Assembly (NCBI RefSeq): GCF_947500075.1
Contig: NZ_CANMQS010000005.1
Coordinates: 310,001-374,000, forward strand
Source: an uncultured Sulfitobacter sp.
Lineage (GTDB): Bacteria > Pseudomonadota > Alphaproteobacteria > Rhodobacterales > Rhodobacteraceae
DNA: 64,000 nucleotides
Direction of reading: 5' to 3'
Shown here piece by piece: positions 38,269 through 47,076 of this stretch. The translations under genes and the position numbers were made by a program. How positions within the stretch are numbered: position 1 is the stretch's first letter; every line of letters starts with the position of its first letter. The notes under the pieces are model-generated. The model was given only the letters and a program-made list of their open reading frames with translations, ran no database searches and was not told the origin of the DNA.

Positions 38269-39294
38269 ATGCGTAACCTTATCATAGCTTTGGGCGTCAC
38301 GACCGCGATGGTCGCACCGGCGGCGGCGGAAAATCTGTCGGTGGTGGGATCATGGTCCGGCCTGCCGTTGCACAAGCAGTACGAAGCGCCCTTCTGGAGC
38401 GAGACGCTGCCGGGCAAGGCGGATGTGACGGTGGAATTGACCACGCACAACCAGATGGGTCTGGGGCTGGGCGATATCTATCCGCTGCTGGGGCAGGGGG
38501 TTTATGACGTGGCGATGACGGTGGCGGATTATGCCGTGTCTGATGCACCCGAACTGGAAGGGCTGGACGTGCCAATGATGGCGGCCACAGCCGATGAGGC
38601 GCGCGTGATGGTCGATGCGGCGCGGGGCATGGTGGATGACATCTACGCCAACCGTTTCAACGCCAAGGTGCTGGCGATTGCGCCCTATCCGCCGCAGGTC
38701 GTGTTTTGCAATGCGGAGATTGCGGGGCTGGATGATCTGAAAGGTCTGAAGGTGCGTGCGTCGGGTCGGATGACGGCGAAATTCCTTGAGGCCCTGGGCG
38801 CGGAAGGGATCAACGTGTCCTTCTCCGAAGTGCCGGGCGCGCTTCAGAAGGGTGTTGTGGATTGTGCTGTGACCGGGGCTGGTTCGGGATACTCGGCGGG
38901 TTGGTGGGAAGTGTCCACGCACCTGCTGCCGATCCCGCTGGGTGGTTGGGACCATGTGGTGACAGCGATGAACATGGACAAGTGGAACGGTCTGGACGGG
39001 GGCACGCAGGAGGCGATCATGGCTTCCATTAAGGCGGATTTTGAGGATCCGGCCTGGGCTTCGGCGCAGGGTGCGTTGGTCAATGACATCGCGTGTTTGA
39101 CAGGCAACGGGGAGTGCCCAGCGGGTGACGCGCGGGGCATGACATTGGTCGAAGCCTCCGAGACTGACATCGCGCGTGCCAGCGAAATCCTGAAAGCCGA
39201 AGTGCTGCCCGAATGGGCGGAGCGCGCAGGCCCCGAATGGACTGCCCGGTGGAACGACACGGTCGGCAAAGCCGTGGGTGTGACCATCGAGTAA
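38269..39294 (+). CDS. TRAP transporter substrate-binding protein (DctP family)
   Basis: A 341-aa periplasmic protein with a signal peptide (about 1-20, ending AAA). LKVRASGRMTAKFLEALGAEGINVSFSEVPGALQKGVVDCAVTG contains the conserved Arg and binding-pocket residues of DctP proteins that fix a substrate carboxylate. The substrate is unknown; the adjacent DUF1445 gene suggests an amino acid or lactam acid. A hairpin separates it from the permease genes. Confidence 0.9.
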   Translation: MRNLIIALGVTTAMVAPAAAENLSVVGSWSGLPLHKQYEAPFWSETLPGKADVTVELTTHNQMGLGLGDIYPLLGQGVYDVAMTVADYAVSDAPELEGLDVPMMAATADEARVMVDAARGMVDDIYANRFNAKVLAIAPYPPQVVFCNAEIAGLDDLKGLKVRASGRMTAKFLEALGAEGINVSFSEVPGALQKGVVDCAVTGAGSGYSAGWWEVSTHLLPIPLGGWDHVVTAMNMDKWNGLDGGTQEAIMASIKADFEDPAWASAQGALVNDIACLTGNGECPAGDARGMTLVEASETDIARASEILKAEVLPEWAERAGPEWTARWNDTVGKAVGVTIE

Positions 39295-39301
39295 TCTCCC
39301 T

Positions 39302-39340
39302 GCGGGGCGCGGTCGGTGTTGGGCCGCGCCCTGCGTTTTC
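39302..39340 (+). terminator. Attenuator hairpin after the TRAP binding-protein gene
   Basis: An 11-bp stem (39302-39312 with 39324-39334, one G-T pair) is followed by GTTTTCTT. It lies 8 bases after the stop and before the small permease gene. Confidence 0.7.
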
Positions 39341-39358
39341 TTGTGAAGGACGTTTGCC

Positions 39359-39907
39359 ATGGCCGAGCGCTTGATTGACCTGTTGCGGCGCATCAACCGG
39401 GGCGTTGCCTATCTGGTGGGGGTGCTGCTGTTTGCCTGTGCGGGTTTTGTGCTGGCCGACATCGTGCTGCGGCAGATGGGGTCCAGCTTTGGCGGCACGG
39501 ATGAGATTTCCGGCTATGTCATGGCGATCGCCACGTCCTGGGGCATGGCGTACACGATGCTGGAGCTGGGCCATGTGCGGATAGATCTGGTGCGGCGGCG
39601 GCCGGGGCCGCGCGGGCGGGCGTTGTTCGATCTGGGGGCGCTGGTGGTGACCTCCGGGGTGATTGTGTTGATTGCGGTGAAATGCTGGCCGGTGCTGGCG
39701 CGGTCGATCAAGAACGGCTCGACCGCGAATACGCCGTTGGAGACGCCGTTGGTCTTGGTCCAATGGCCGTGGTTTCTGGGATGGGTGTGGTTTGCGGTGA
39801 TGGCGTGTTTGCTGTCGCTGGCGGCGTTGAGCCTGATCCTGAAGGGGCAATTTGACAGGTCGGAACAGGCGATTGGCGCCTTTGGCGAGCAGGATTCAGC
39901 AATATGA
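39359..39907 (+). CDS. TRAP transporter small permease (DctQ family)
   Basis: A 182-aa protein with four predicted membrane helices (about 18-38, 50-70, 90-112, 133-155). The DEISGYVMAIATSWGMAYTMLELGHVRIDL stretch matches the DctQ signature, with a conserved Glu and an H-V-R element. It bridges the binding protein and the large subunit. Its stop overlaps the DctM gene by 4 bases. Confidence 0.88.
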   Translation: MAERLIDLLRRINRGVAYLVGVLLFACAGFVLADIVLRQMGSSFGGTDEISGYVMAIATSWGMAYTMLELGHVRIDLVRRRPGPRGRALFDLGALVVTSGVIVLIAVKCWPVLARSIKNGSTANTPLETPLVLVQWPWFLGWVWFAVMACLLSLAALSLILKGQFDRSEQAIGAFGEQDSAI

Positions 39908-41187
39908 TTACCTATGTAGCCATTGGCCTGTTGGGTCTGTTGAGCCTGTCGATCCCGGTGGGGATTGTGTTGTTCCTGCTTGGCATCGGGATTGACCAGT
40001 TTTTCAGCTCGTTTCCTTTGTTGAAGGGGTTGGGGAACATGGTCTGGTCGTCGTCCAATTCGGCGACGCTGGTGGCGATCCCGTTCTTTGTGTTGCTGGG
40101 TGAGATACTGGTGCGCAGCGGCGTGGCCGCGCGGACCTATTCGGCGTTGGACAAATGGGTGTCGTGGCTGCCCGGTGGATTGGTACATGCCAATGTGGCA
40201 ACCGCGACGATGTTTTCGGCGACCTCGGGTTCGTCTGTGGCGACGGCGGCGACCGTGGCCACGGTTGCGATGCCACAGGCGGAGCGGTTGGGGTATGATC
40301 CGAAGCTGTTTTCCGGCGCAATTGCCGCTGGTGGCACCTTGGGGATCATGATCCCGCCGTCGATCAACCTGATCGTCTATGGCTTCCTCACGCAGTCTTC
40401 CATTCCGCAGTTGTTTCTGGCCGGGTTGATACCGGGGCTGGGGTTGGCGCTCGCCTTCATCATCATGACGGCGCTCATCTGCATGGTGCGGCCGTCACTG
40501 GGGGGCGAACGGCGGGTGTTTCCGTTGAAGGAGATGGTCGGGGCCTTGGCGCATTTGTTGCCGATCATTCTGCTGTTCACGGTCATCATCGGCTCGATCT
40601 ACAACGGCTGGGCCACCCCGACGGAAGCTGCCGCCGTGGGCGTTGGTGGCGCGCTGGTGATTGCGATGTTCTTTGGCGGTGTGTCGGTGTCGATGCTGGG
40701 GGAGAGTATTCTGGGCACGGTGAAGGTCACGTCGATGATCATGCTGATCGTGATTGGCGCGTCGTTTCTGAATTTCACGCTGGCCTCTGCCGGGTTGGGG
40801 CGTGAGTTGGATGCGTTTTTGACCGGGCTTGGGTTGTCGCCCTTGGGGATGATCATGGTGATTGTGCTGATCTACATCGTGCTGGGGTTCTTTATTGAAA
40901 CCCTGTCGCTGATGGTGGTCACGATCCCGATCATCGTGCCGATTGTGGTGGAGTTGGGATACGACCCGATCTGGTTCGGGATCCTGATGATTGTGCTGAT
41001 CGAGATGGCCTTGATCACGCCGCCGGTGGGGCTGAACCTCTATGTGGTGCAAGGGGCGCGGAAGTCGGGGCATCTGAATGAGGTGATGCTGGGCTCGGTG
41101 CCGTATTGTCTGATGATGCTGGCGATGGCGATGGCGTTGATCGCGTTTCCGCAGATTGCTTTGTTTTTGCCGGAGTTTTTGCGGTAG
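39904..41187 (+). CDS. TRAP transporter large permease (DctM family)
   Basis: A 427-aa sodium-coupled permease with about 12 helices. SGSSVATAATVATVAMP and GGTLGIMIPPSINLIVYG are the paired motifs of the DctM/IT superfamily, and GYDPIWFGILMIVLIEMALITPPVGLNLYVVQG is the conserved C-terminal block. It starts at ATGA on dctQ and ends the plus-strand operon, with a convergent small gene 6 bases away. Confidence 0.93.
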   Translation: MITYVAIGLLGLLSLSIPVGIVLFLLGIGIDQFFSSFPLLKGLGNMVWSSSNSATLVAIPFFVLLGEILVRSGVAARTYSALDKWVSWLPGGLVHANVATATMFSATSGSSVATAATVATVAMPQAERLGYDPKLFSGAIAAGGTLGIMIPPSINLIVYGFLTQSSIPQLFLAGLIPGLGLALAFIIMTALICMVRPSLGGERRVFPLKEMVGALAHLLPIILLFTVIIGSIYNGWATPTEAAAVGVGGALVIAMFFGGVSVSMLGESILGTVKVTSMIMLIVIGASFLNFTLASAGLGRELDAFLTGLGLSPLGMIMVIVLIYIVLGFFIETLSLMVVTIPIIVPIVVELGYDPIWFGILMIVLIEMALITPPVGLNLYVVQGARKSGHLNEVMLGSVPYCLMMLAMAMALIAFPQIALFLPEFLR

Positions 41188-41193
41188 CGCGTC

Positions 41194-41424
41194 TTAGCTC
41201 CTGCTGTAGAATTCAAATGCCGTGGCAGCCAAGACCACGATAACAAATAGGAGGGAAATCAAACCCGCATACCAATTCGTGCGATCAGTGCCCTTCGCTT
41301 CTTCTTTGGTTAAAACGAAGAACCGTTCCAATCCACGTGGATCCTGATCTCCGCGACGTCTCATGCGGACAATCACAATTGCTGCAGCGATGAAGATGGA
41401 AAGCAAATAAAGAACAAAAACCAT
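41194..41424 (-). CDS. Small two-helix membrane protein
   Basis: A 76-aa protein of unknown function with hydrophobic segments at about 2-19 (VFVLYLLSIFIAAAIVIV) and 53-71, joined by a charged loop (RMRRRGDQDPRGLERF). It is AT-richer than its neighbours and stands alone between the TRAP operon and an inverted-repeat element. The ATG ending at 41424 starts the first helix; upstream codons are in the repeat region and are ignored. Confidence 0.6.
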   Translation of the reverse strand: MVFVLYLLSIFIAAAIVIVRMRRRGDQDPRGLERFFVLTKEEAKGTDRTNWYAGLISLLFVIVVLAATAFEFYSRS

Positions 41425-41471
41425 GGGTGATTGTAGAGCTGGATTGACGCAGGTTGCAACTGAGCGTGGGT

Positions 41472-41546
41472 GTAGGGTGCGCATTTACTGCGCACCGCTG
41501 GTTTGTTTGGCTGGGGTGGGTGGTGCGCAGTAAATGCGCACCCTAC
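41472..41546. repeat. Nested inverted repeat (25-bp arms, each arm itself palindromic)
   Basis: The 25-base arms at 41472-41496 and 41522-41546 are perfect reverse complements across a 25-base loop. Each arm also contains GGTGCGCA and TGCGCACC around a 5-base GTAAA/TTTAC core, so it can fold alone. It begins 5 bases after the fbpA-like stop, so it may terminate that gene. The structure resembles REP/BIME-type dispersed elements. Confidence 0.88.
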
Positions 41547-41550
41547 GGGG

Positions 41551-42579
41551 TTACTTCCAGCCGACCTGGTTGAAGATTTTCTGCGCCTCGGGGACGTTTT
41601 TCGCCACGACCGACAGATCCACGTCATCTGCCTTGAACGCACCCAGCTTCGCCACACTCTCGCTCAGGGCAGCCCCTTCAACGGCCGGAAACTCATCATT
41701 GCCTGCGGAGAAATACTGCTGCGCTTGGTCAGACGCCAGATACTCCAGAAACGCGATGGCATTCTCGCGGTTGGGGGCATTTGCGGCCACACCGCCACCG
41801 GAGAGGTTCATATGCGCGCCCTCGGCGTCCTGCGCGGGGAAGATCCAGCCGATGCTGTCGATCTCGGCGCTCAACCCGCTGACGTCTTTGCGCAAAGCCC
41901 GCGCGAAGTAGTAGGTGTTGGCGATGGAGATGTCGCATTGGCCGGATACGATGCCGCGCAGCTGGTCGGTGTCCCCGCCTTCGGGCTCACGCGCGAAGTT
42001 GTCGGCCACGCCTTGCGCCCATGCGGTTGCTGCTTCAACGCCGTGGTTTTCGATGACAGCGGCCAGCAGGGTCTGGCTGTAGACGTTGGAGGAGGAGCGG
42101 TGGCAGACCATGCCTTTGTACGCCGGATCCGCGAGGGAGACATAGTCCATCGGCGGGTTGGGCACGTCGGCCTTGTCATAGAAGATGATCCGCGCGCGTT
42201 GGGAGAAGCCGAACCACTGGTTGTCGCTGTCTTGCAGGTTGGCGGGGATTTTCTCCTCCAGCACGGCGCTGTCGATGGATTGCAGCACACCGGCGTTCTT
42301 TGCGCGTTCCAGACGTGAGGTGTCGACGGTCAGCAGGATGTCAGCGGGGGAGTTCGCGCCTTCGGCCTGCATCCGCGCGATCAGCTCATCGGCTTTGCCT
42401 TCGATGCGGTTGATGGTGATGCCGGTGGCGTCGGTGAAGTCGGAATACAGGCGCTCATCGGTGTCGTAGTGGCGGGAGGAATAGAGGTTCAATTCGCCTT
42501 CGGCCATGGCCATGCCAGCCGCTGTCAGCGCGGTTGTGGCGGCCAGCGTGAAGGCGGTGATGCGGGGGGATTTTGTCAT
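41551..42579 (-). CDS. Fe(III) ABC transporter substrate-binding protein (FbpA/FutA-like)
   Basis: A 342-aa periplasmic protein with a signal peptide (about 1-26, ending AMA). The mature start ELNLYSSRHYDTDERLYSDF and the later SIANTYYFARAL block with paired Tyr residues match ferric-binding proteins. A solo binding-protein gene is unusual, as no permease or ATPase gene for iron follows. The upstream region holds TCAGATAA, also seen near the LysR promoter, but no clear iron-regulator box was found. Confidence 0.88.
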   Translation of the reverse strand: MTKSPRITAFTLAATTALTAAGMAMAEGELNLYSSRHYDTDERLYSDFTDATGITINRIEGKADELIARMQAEGANSPADILLTVDTSRLERAKNAGVLQSIDSAVLEEKIPANLQDSDNQWFGFSQRARIIFYDKADVPNPPMDYVSLADPAYKGMVCHRSSSNVYSQTLLAAVIENHGVEAATAWAQGVADNFAREPEGGDTDQLRGIVSGQCDISIANTYYFARALRKDVSGLSAEIDSIGWIFPAQDAEGAHMNLSGGGVAANAPNRENAIAFLEYLASDQAQQYFSAGNDEFPAVEGAALSESVAKLGAFKADDVDLSVVAKNVPEAQKIFNQVGWK

Positions 42580-42680
42580 CGGACTCTCCGGAGGTTAATT
42601 CCTTACTGATTAAGTCAGATAACAGATTTTCGAAACATGTCCACATCTCCGATTAAAATAGTCGGAAATTTTCTGTCGGC

Positions 42681-43580
42681 CTAAACCGCCCCCGGAGAGA
42701 GGAAGGATTCGCGGAAGTAATCCGCAATCTTGATGGTGGATTGCGGCAGGTCCGCGCCTTTGCGCCAGGCAAGGCCGACGTCCATCGACGGGATCTCCTG
42801 ATCGGTGGCGGCGGTGCCGATGCGTTTGCCCTCCAGCGACCAGGGGCGGTAGACCATGTCGGAGAGGATCGTGATGCCCTGACCGTTGGCCACCATGGAG
42901 CGGACGGCCTCCACAGAGGCGGTGCGCAGGGTGACGTTGGGCTGGTAGGTGTTGAGGTTCCAATACCGCATGGTGGTGTGGGCGGCTTCATCCACGGTCA
43001 GCATGATGTAGTCCTCGCGGGAGATTTCCTCGAACGTGGCGGTGCCCTGGCGGATGAACCTGTGCCCGTTGGCGGCCCAGAGCCTGCGGGGGGAGCGCAG
43101 GAGGGTCTGGGTCTCAATCTCCGGATTGTTGAGGTTGGAGGTCAGGACCACGGCCAGATCAAAGCGGTTGGACAGCAGGCCCTCTTCGATGCTTTCTCGG
43201 TTCAGCTCGCTCAGCCGGATTTCGAGGTTGGGGTAGAGCTGTTTGAGGCGGTTGAGGTGGTAGGGCAGGAAGTAGCCGATCACCGTATAGGTGGCGGCGA
43301 TGGAGATGGTGCCCTTGACCGGGGATTGTTTCTGCGCGACGCGCCGGGCCTGATCAAGCTTTTCGAGGATCTCACGGGAGGAGGCGAGAAAGTCGCGGCC
43401 TGCTTCGGTCATCTCCATCCCTTGCGCGGAGCGGGTGAAGAGCGGCGCGCCGAGTTCGGCTTCGAGTTCCTTGATCGCGGAGGTCACGGCGGATTGGGAG
43501 ATCGACAGCTCATTCGCGGCGCGGCTGACCTGTCCGGATTCGGCGGTGGCGACGAAGAATTTGAGGTGACGGAAGTTCAT
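42681..43580 (-). CDS. LysR-family transcriptional regulator
   Basis: A 299-aa regulator with a canonical N-terminal winged helix (FRHLKFFVATAESGQVSRAANELSISQSAVTSAIKELE) and an effector domain. It is divergent from the pxpA-led operon with a 216-base gap containing an 11-bp inverted repeat, so it probably controls that operon. It ends 101 bases before the ferric-binding-protein gene on the same strand. Confidence 0.9.
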   Translation of the reverse strand: MNFRHLKFFVATAESGQVSRAANELSISQSAVTSAIKELEAELGAPLFTRSAQGMEMTEAGRDFLASSREILEKLDQARRVAQKQSPVKGTISIAATYTVIGYFLPYHLNRLKQLYPNLEIRLSELNRESIEEGLLSNRFDLAVVLTSNLNNPEIETQTLLRSPRRLWAANGHRFIRQGTATFEEISREDYIMLTVDEAAHTTMRYWNLNTYQPNVTLRTASVEAVRSMVANGQGITILSDMVYRPWSLEGKRIGTAATDQEIPSMDVGLAWRKGADLPQSTIKIADYFRESFLSPGAV

Positions 43581-43619
43581 GCGCCCAAGTTATTCCGAAA
43601 ACTGTGCGTGGTATATAGA

Positions 43620-43712
43620 AAAATCAGATAATGCTGCGCGCCATTCCGCCGTGGTCTTTCCAATATTTCCGGAAGATGGGGCGAATGCCTACCATAGGTG
43701 GTATCTGATTTT
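43620..43712. promoter_or_regulatory. Paired LysR-type half sites in the lysR-pxpA divergent promoter
   Basis: AAAATCAGATA (43620-43630) and TATCTGATTTT (43702-43712) are exact reverse complements 71 bases apart. One lies 40 bases before the lysR start and the other 85 before pxpA. They suit looping or separate repression and activation by the LysR protein. Confidence 0.5.
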
Positions 43713-43796
43713 CCGATAATGGTGTTTCTGAAATGCGTATTTTACATGTTTGCCGATTGCCCCAAGTCTTTACCCAACATACGAGGGGGCGCGAAG

Positions 43797-44579
43797 ATGA
43801 CCGCATTGATCGACCTGAACTGCGACATGGGCGAAGGATTTGGCCAATGGGTGTTGGGCGAAGCGCCGGATGAAGAGATCATGTCGCTGATCTCTTCTGC
43901 CAATATCGCGGCGGGTTTTCATGCGGGTGATCCGAACTCCATGGACCGGGTGGTCAAGCTGGCGCAGGCGTACGGTGTCGGGCTGGGGGCGCATCCGGGG
44001 TATAATGACCTGCAAGGGTTCGGGCGGCGGTATATCAAGACGTCCTCGGAAGAGTTGGTCAATGACATCGTCTATCAGGTGGGCGCGATCCGGGAGTTCG
44101 GGCGGCGGCACGGCATTCCGCTGCAACATGTGAAGCCGCATGGCGCGCTTTATATGGAAGCGGCCGTGAACGAAGAGTTGAGCCAGATGATTGTCGATAT
44201 GCTGGTGAAGACCAGCGGGGAGACGATCCTGTTCTGCATGGAAAGCTCGCTCACCTATGGGATTGCCAAGCAATCGGGCTTGCCGGTGGTGCGGGAGTTC
44301 TATGCGGACCGCGACTATGACAATTCCGGCTCCATCGTGTTTGCGCGACAGGTCGGGCGGCCTGATCCGGCGGCGATTGCAGCCAAATGTGTGAAGGCCT
44401 GTCAGACCGGGATGGTCACGACCGTGGAGGGGGATGAGATCAAGATCGGGTTTGAATCCATCTGCTTTCATTCCGACACGCCGGGCGCGCTGGACATCGG
44501 CAAAGCCATCCGCAACGGGCTGACAGAGGCGGGCATCACCATCGCCTCCGCCAAGACGGTTCTGGAACAAAACAGCTAA
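43797..44579 (+). CDS. pxpA: 5-oxoprolinase subunit A (LamB/YcsF family)
   Basis: A 260-aa cytosolic protein. [13 protein letters not shown] with its Asp and Glu, [14 protein letters not shown], and [10 protein letters not shown] are the conserved metal or catalytic motifs of LamB/YcsF proteins. In E. coli and Bacillus PxpA, with PxpB and PxpC, opens 5-oxoproline using ATP. The ATG chosen follows GAGGGGG, and longer in-frame starts upstream run into the promoter. Here a biotin carrier and biotin carboxylase are placed between A and B, which is not the simple pxpABC layout. Confidence 0.92.
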   Translation: MTALIDLNCDMGEGFGQWVLGEAPDEEIMSLISSANIAAGFHAGDPNSMDRVVKLAQAYGVGLGAHPGYNDLQGFGRRYIKTSSEELVNDIVYQVGAIREFGRRHGIPLQHVKPHGALYMEAAVNEELSQMIVDMLVKTSGETILFCMESSLTYGIAKQSGLPVVREFYADRDYDNSGSIVFARQVGRPDPAAIAAKCVKACQTGMVTTVEGDEIKIGFESICFHSDTPGALDIGKAIRNGLTEAGITIASAKTVLEQNS

Positions 44580-44597
44580 AGCAAAGGGTTAAGAGAC

Positions 44598-44831
44598 ATG
44601 GCAGACATTCAATCCCCCCTTCCGGGCACGTTCTATCACAAACCTTCGCCTGAAGAGCCTGCGTTCAAATCGGCAGGCGACGCGGTTGCCGTGGGCGATG
44701 TGATCGGGCTGGTGGAAGTGATGAAGACCTTCATCGAAGTGAAATCGGAAATCGCGGGCAGCTTTTCGGGCTACAGCGTGGATGATGCCTCTCCCGTGAC
44801 GGCGGGCCAAGTGCTGGCGACGCTGGACTGA
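44598..44831 (+). CDS. Biotin carboxyl carrier protein domain
   Basis: A 77-aa stand-alone biotinyl domain. K43 in LVEVMKTF is the biotin attachment site (usual EAMKM or EVMKT). Upstream linker sequence typical of fatty-acid-synthesis AccB is missing, so it is a dedicated carrier. One base overlaps the following biotin carboxylase gene (TGATG). It likely carries carboxybiotin to the PxpB-PxpC carboxyltransferase-like pair. Confidence 0.88.
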   Translation: MADIQSPLPGTFYHKPSPEEPAFKSAGDAVAVGDVIGLVEVMKTFIEVKSEIAGSFSGYSVDDASPVTAGQVLATLD

Positions 44832-46204
44832 TGGCCATCAAACGTCTTTTCATTGCCAACCGGGGCGAGATTGCGGTGCGGATCATCCGTGCGGCAAAGG
44901 GCTTGGGCATTCACACCATTCAGGCGCATTCAGAAGCGGATGCGGATATGCTGGCGGTGAAGCTGGCGGATGAGGCGGTCTGCGTGGGGGCGGCACCTGC
45001 GAAGGAGAGCTATCTGAACATCGACGCGCTGATGGCGGCGATTGCTCAGACGGGTGCCGATGCGGTGCATCCGGGCTATGGGTTTCTGTCCGAAAGCCCC
45101 GCGTTTGTGCGGGCGGTGGAAGCGGCAGGCGTGACCTTTGTGGGGCCGTCTGCGGCGACGATTGAGCGGATGGGCGACAAGGTTGAAGCGCGCAAGGCGG
45201 CGGAAGCGGCGGGCGTGCCTGTTGTGCCGGGCTCGAAAGGTCGGGTGGATTCGGTGGATGACGCAGCAGCCGTGGCGGCTGAGGTGGGCTATCCGGTGAT
45301 GATCAAGGCGGCTGCCGGTGGCGGCGGGCGCGGGATCAGAGTGGCGGATACAGAAGAGGAATTGCGCAAGCTGGCGCCGCAGGCGCAGCAGGAAGCGGCG
45401 GCAGCGTTCGGAGATGGCGGGCTGTATCTGGAGCGTGCTGTCCGGTCGCCCCGGCACATTGAAGTGCAGATATTGGGCGATGGCACAGATGCGGTGCATT
45501 GCTTTGAACGGGAGTGTTCGTTGCAGCGGCGGCGGCAGAAGGTCTGGGAGGAAGCAGGCGCGGATTGTCTGGATGATGAGACACGCGCGACCCTGTGCGC
45601 CTCAGCCGTGGCATTGGCGAAGGCCACAAACTATCGCGGGGCGGGGACGTTGGAATATCTCTACGATTCCGCGACGAATGAGTTTTTCTTTATCGAGATG
45701 AACACGCGCATTCAGGTGGAGCATCCGGTGTCAGAGATGATCACCGGTGTCGATCTGGTGCAGGAGATGATCCGGGTCTGTGGCGGGGAAGCGTTGAGCG
45801 TCCGCCAGGATGAGATCGTGCGGAACGGCCATTCGATTGAAGTGCGGATCAACGCCGAAGACCCCGCGATGCAGTTCATGCCCTGGCCGGGGAAGCTGGA
45901 GGCGATGACGGTGCCCGAAGGGGACGGCATCCGGTTCGATCATTTCCTCTATGAGGGATACCAGATCCCGCCGTTCTACGATTCGCTTCTGGGCAAGGTG
46001 ATTGTCCATGCGCCGACGCGCAATGAGGCGATTGAGAAGATGAAGACAGCCCTGCAAGGCATTGAGCTTAAAGGGCTAAAGACAACCATCCCGCTGCATC
46101 TGGCTTTGGCCGATGACCCGGACGTGCGTGCCGGGAATTTCCACACGCAATGGCTGGAGCCATGGCTGGACGCGGGCAATTTACCCACAGGAGGTGCATC
46201 TTGA
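44831..46204 (+). CDS. Biotin carboxylase subunit (AccC-like)
   Basis: A 457-aa ATP-grasp enzyme that carboxylates biotin with bicarbonate and ATP. NRGEIAVRIIRAAKGLGI, the glycine-rich ATP loop AAAGGGGRGIRV, and EMNTRIQVEHPVSEMITG are textbook biotin carboxylase motifs, and the length is usual. It is probably not the housekeeping fatty acid enzyme, because it is fused by context to the PxpA/B/C genes. It ends at TTGA on pxpB. Confidence 0.92.
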   Translation: MAIKRLFIANRGEIAVRIIRAAKGLGIHTIQAHSEADADMLAVKLADEAVCVGAAPAKESYLNIDALMAAIAQTGADAVHPGYGFLSESPAFVRAVEAAGVTFVGPSAATIERMGDKVEARKAAEAAGVPVVPGSKGRVDSVDDAAAVAAEVGYPVMIKAAAGGGGRGIRVADTEEELRKLAPQAQQEAAAAFGDGGLYLERAVRSPRHIEVQILGDGTDAVHCFERECSLQRRRQKVWEEAGADCLDDETRATLCASAVALAKATNYRGAGTLEYLYDSATNEFFFIEMNTRIQVEHPVSEMITGVDLVQEMIRVCGGEALSVRQDEIVRNGHSIEVRINAEDPAMQFMPWPGKLEAMTVPEGDGIRFDHFLYEGYQIPPFYDSLLGKVIVHAPTRNEAIEKMKTALQGIELKGLKTTIPLHLALADDPDVRAGNFHTQWLEPWLDAGNLPTGGAS

Positions 46205-47076
46205 AGACACGTTATACCTTTGGCGGAGATGAGCACATCTACGTGGAGATGGATGAGGAGATGTCGCTGGACGCCTTCTTCAAATCGCTCTCCATGTCGA
46301 ACGCGGTGCGTGAGGCGGATATTCCCGGCGTGACGGAGATTTGCCCGGCGAATGCGTCGTTTCAGGTCAAGTTCGACCCGGATGTGACCCACCCTGACGA
46401 GATGCTGCGCCGTGTGCAGGAGTTGGAGCACAAGGCAGAGAGTGCCGAGAAGCGGATGACCACGCGGATCATCGAGATTCCGGTCTATTATCAAGACCCC
46501 TGGACCCATGACTGCGTGATGCGGTTCCGTGAGCGGCATCAGGACCCGGAGGGGACGGACCTGTCCTATGCGGCGCGGATCAATGGCTATGACAGCGTTG
46601 AGGCGTTTATCGAAGCGCATCATTCGCAGCCGTGGTTTGTGTCGATGGTGGGCTTTGTGGCGGGTCTGCCGTTTCTCTATCAGCTGGTGGATCGCGACAA
46701 GCAGTTGGAAGTGCCGAAGTACCTCAGCCCACGGACGGATACGCCCAAGCACACGGTTGGCTATGGCGGCTGTTTCTCCTGCATCTATTCGGTGCGCGGG
46801 GCGGGCGGGTATCAGATGTTCGGGATCACCCCGATGCCGATCTACGATCCTGAGCAGAAGACCAGTTACCTCAAGGATTTCATGGTGTTCTTCCGGCCCG
46901 GTGACATCGTGAAATGGAAACCGATTGACCGCGCGGAATACGACCGCATCGAAGCGGCGGTTGCTGATGGCAGCTATGCCCCGCGCATCGCGGAGGTGGA
47001 TTTCGATCTGGAAGCCTTCAACGCCGATATGGAAGGCACCAACGCCAAATTGATGGAGGCGCTCAATGCCGCTTAA
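46201..47076 (+). CDS. pxpB: 5-oxoprolinase subunit B (KipI/AHS1 family)
   Basis: A 291-aa protein of the allophanate hydrolase subunit 1 family. Conserved pieces include EIPVYYQDPWTHDC and the C-terminal GGCFSCIYSVRGAGGYQMFG loop. AHS1 and AHS2 together form the carboxyltransferase part of urea carboxylase. The start is a TTG overlapping the biotin carboxylase stop as TTGA, backed by GGAGGTG 5 bases upstream; no in-frame ATG gives the right N-terminus. The stop overlaps pxpC by 11 bases. Confidence 0.9.
   Translation: MKTRYTFGGDEHIYVEMDEEMSLDAFFKSLSMSNAVREADIPGVTEICPANASFQVKFDPDVTHPDEMLRRVQELEHKAESAEKRMTTRIIEIPVYYQDPWTHDCVMRFRERHQDPEGTDLSYAARINGYDSVEAFIEAHHSQPWFVSMVGFVAGLPFLYQLVDRDKQLEVPKYLSPRTDTPKHTVGYGGCFSCIYSVRGAGGYQMFGITPMPIYDPEQKTSYLKDFMVFFRPGDIVKWKPIDRAEYDRIEAAVADGSYAPRIAEVDFDLEAFNADMEGTNAKLMEALNAA

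Noticed and set aside
42601-42660. Iron-responsive (RirA/Irr/Fur) box upstream of the ferric-binding gene
   Set aside because: AT-rich and partly symmetric, but no sequence matched a consensus well enough to call.
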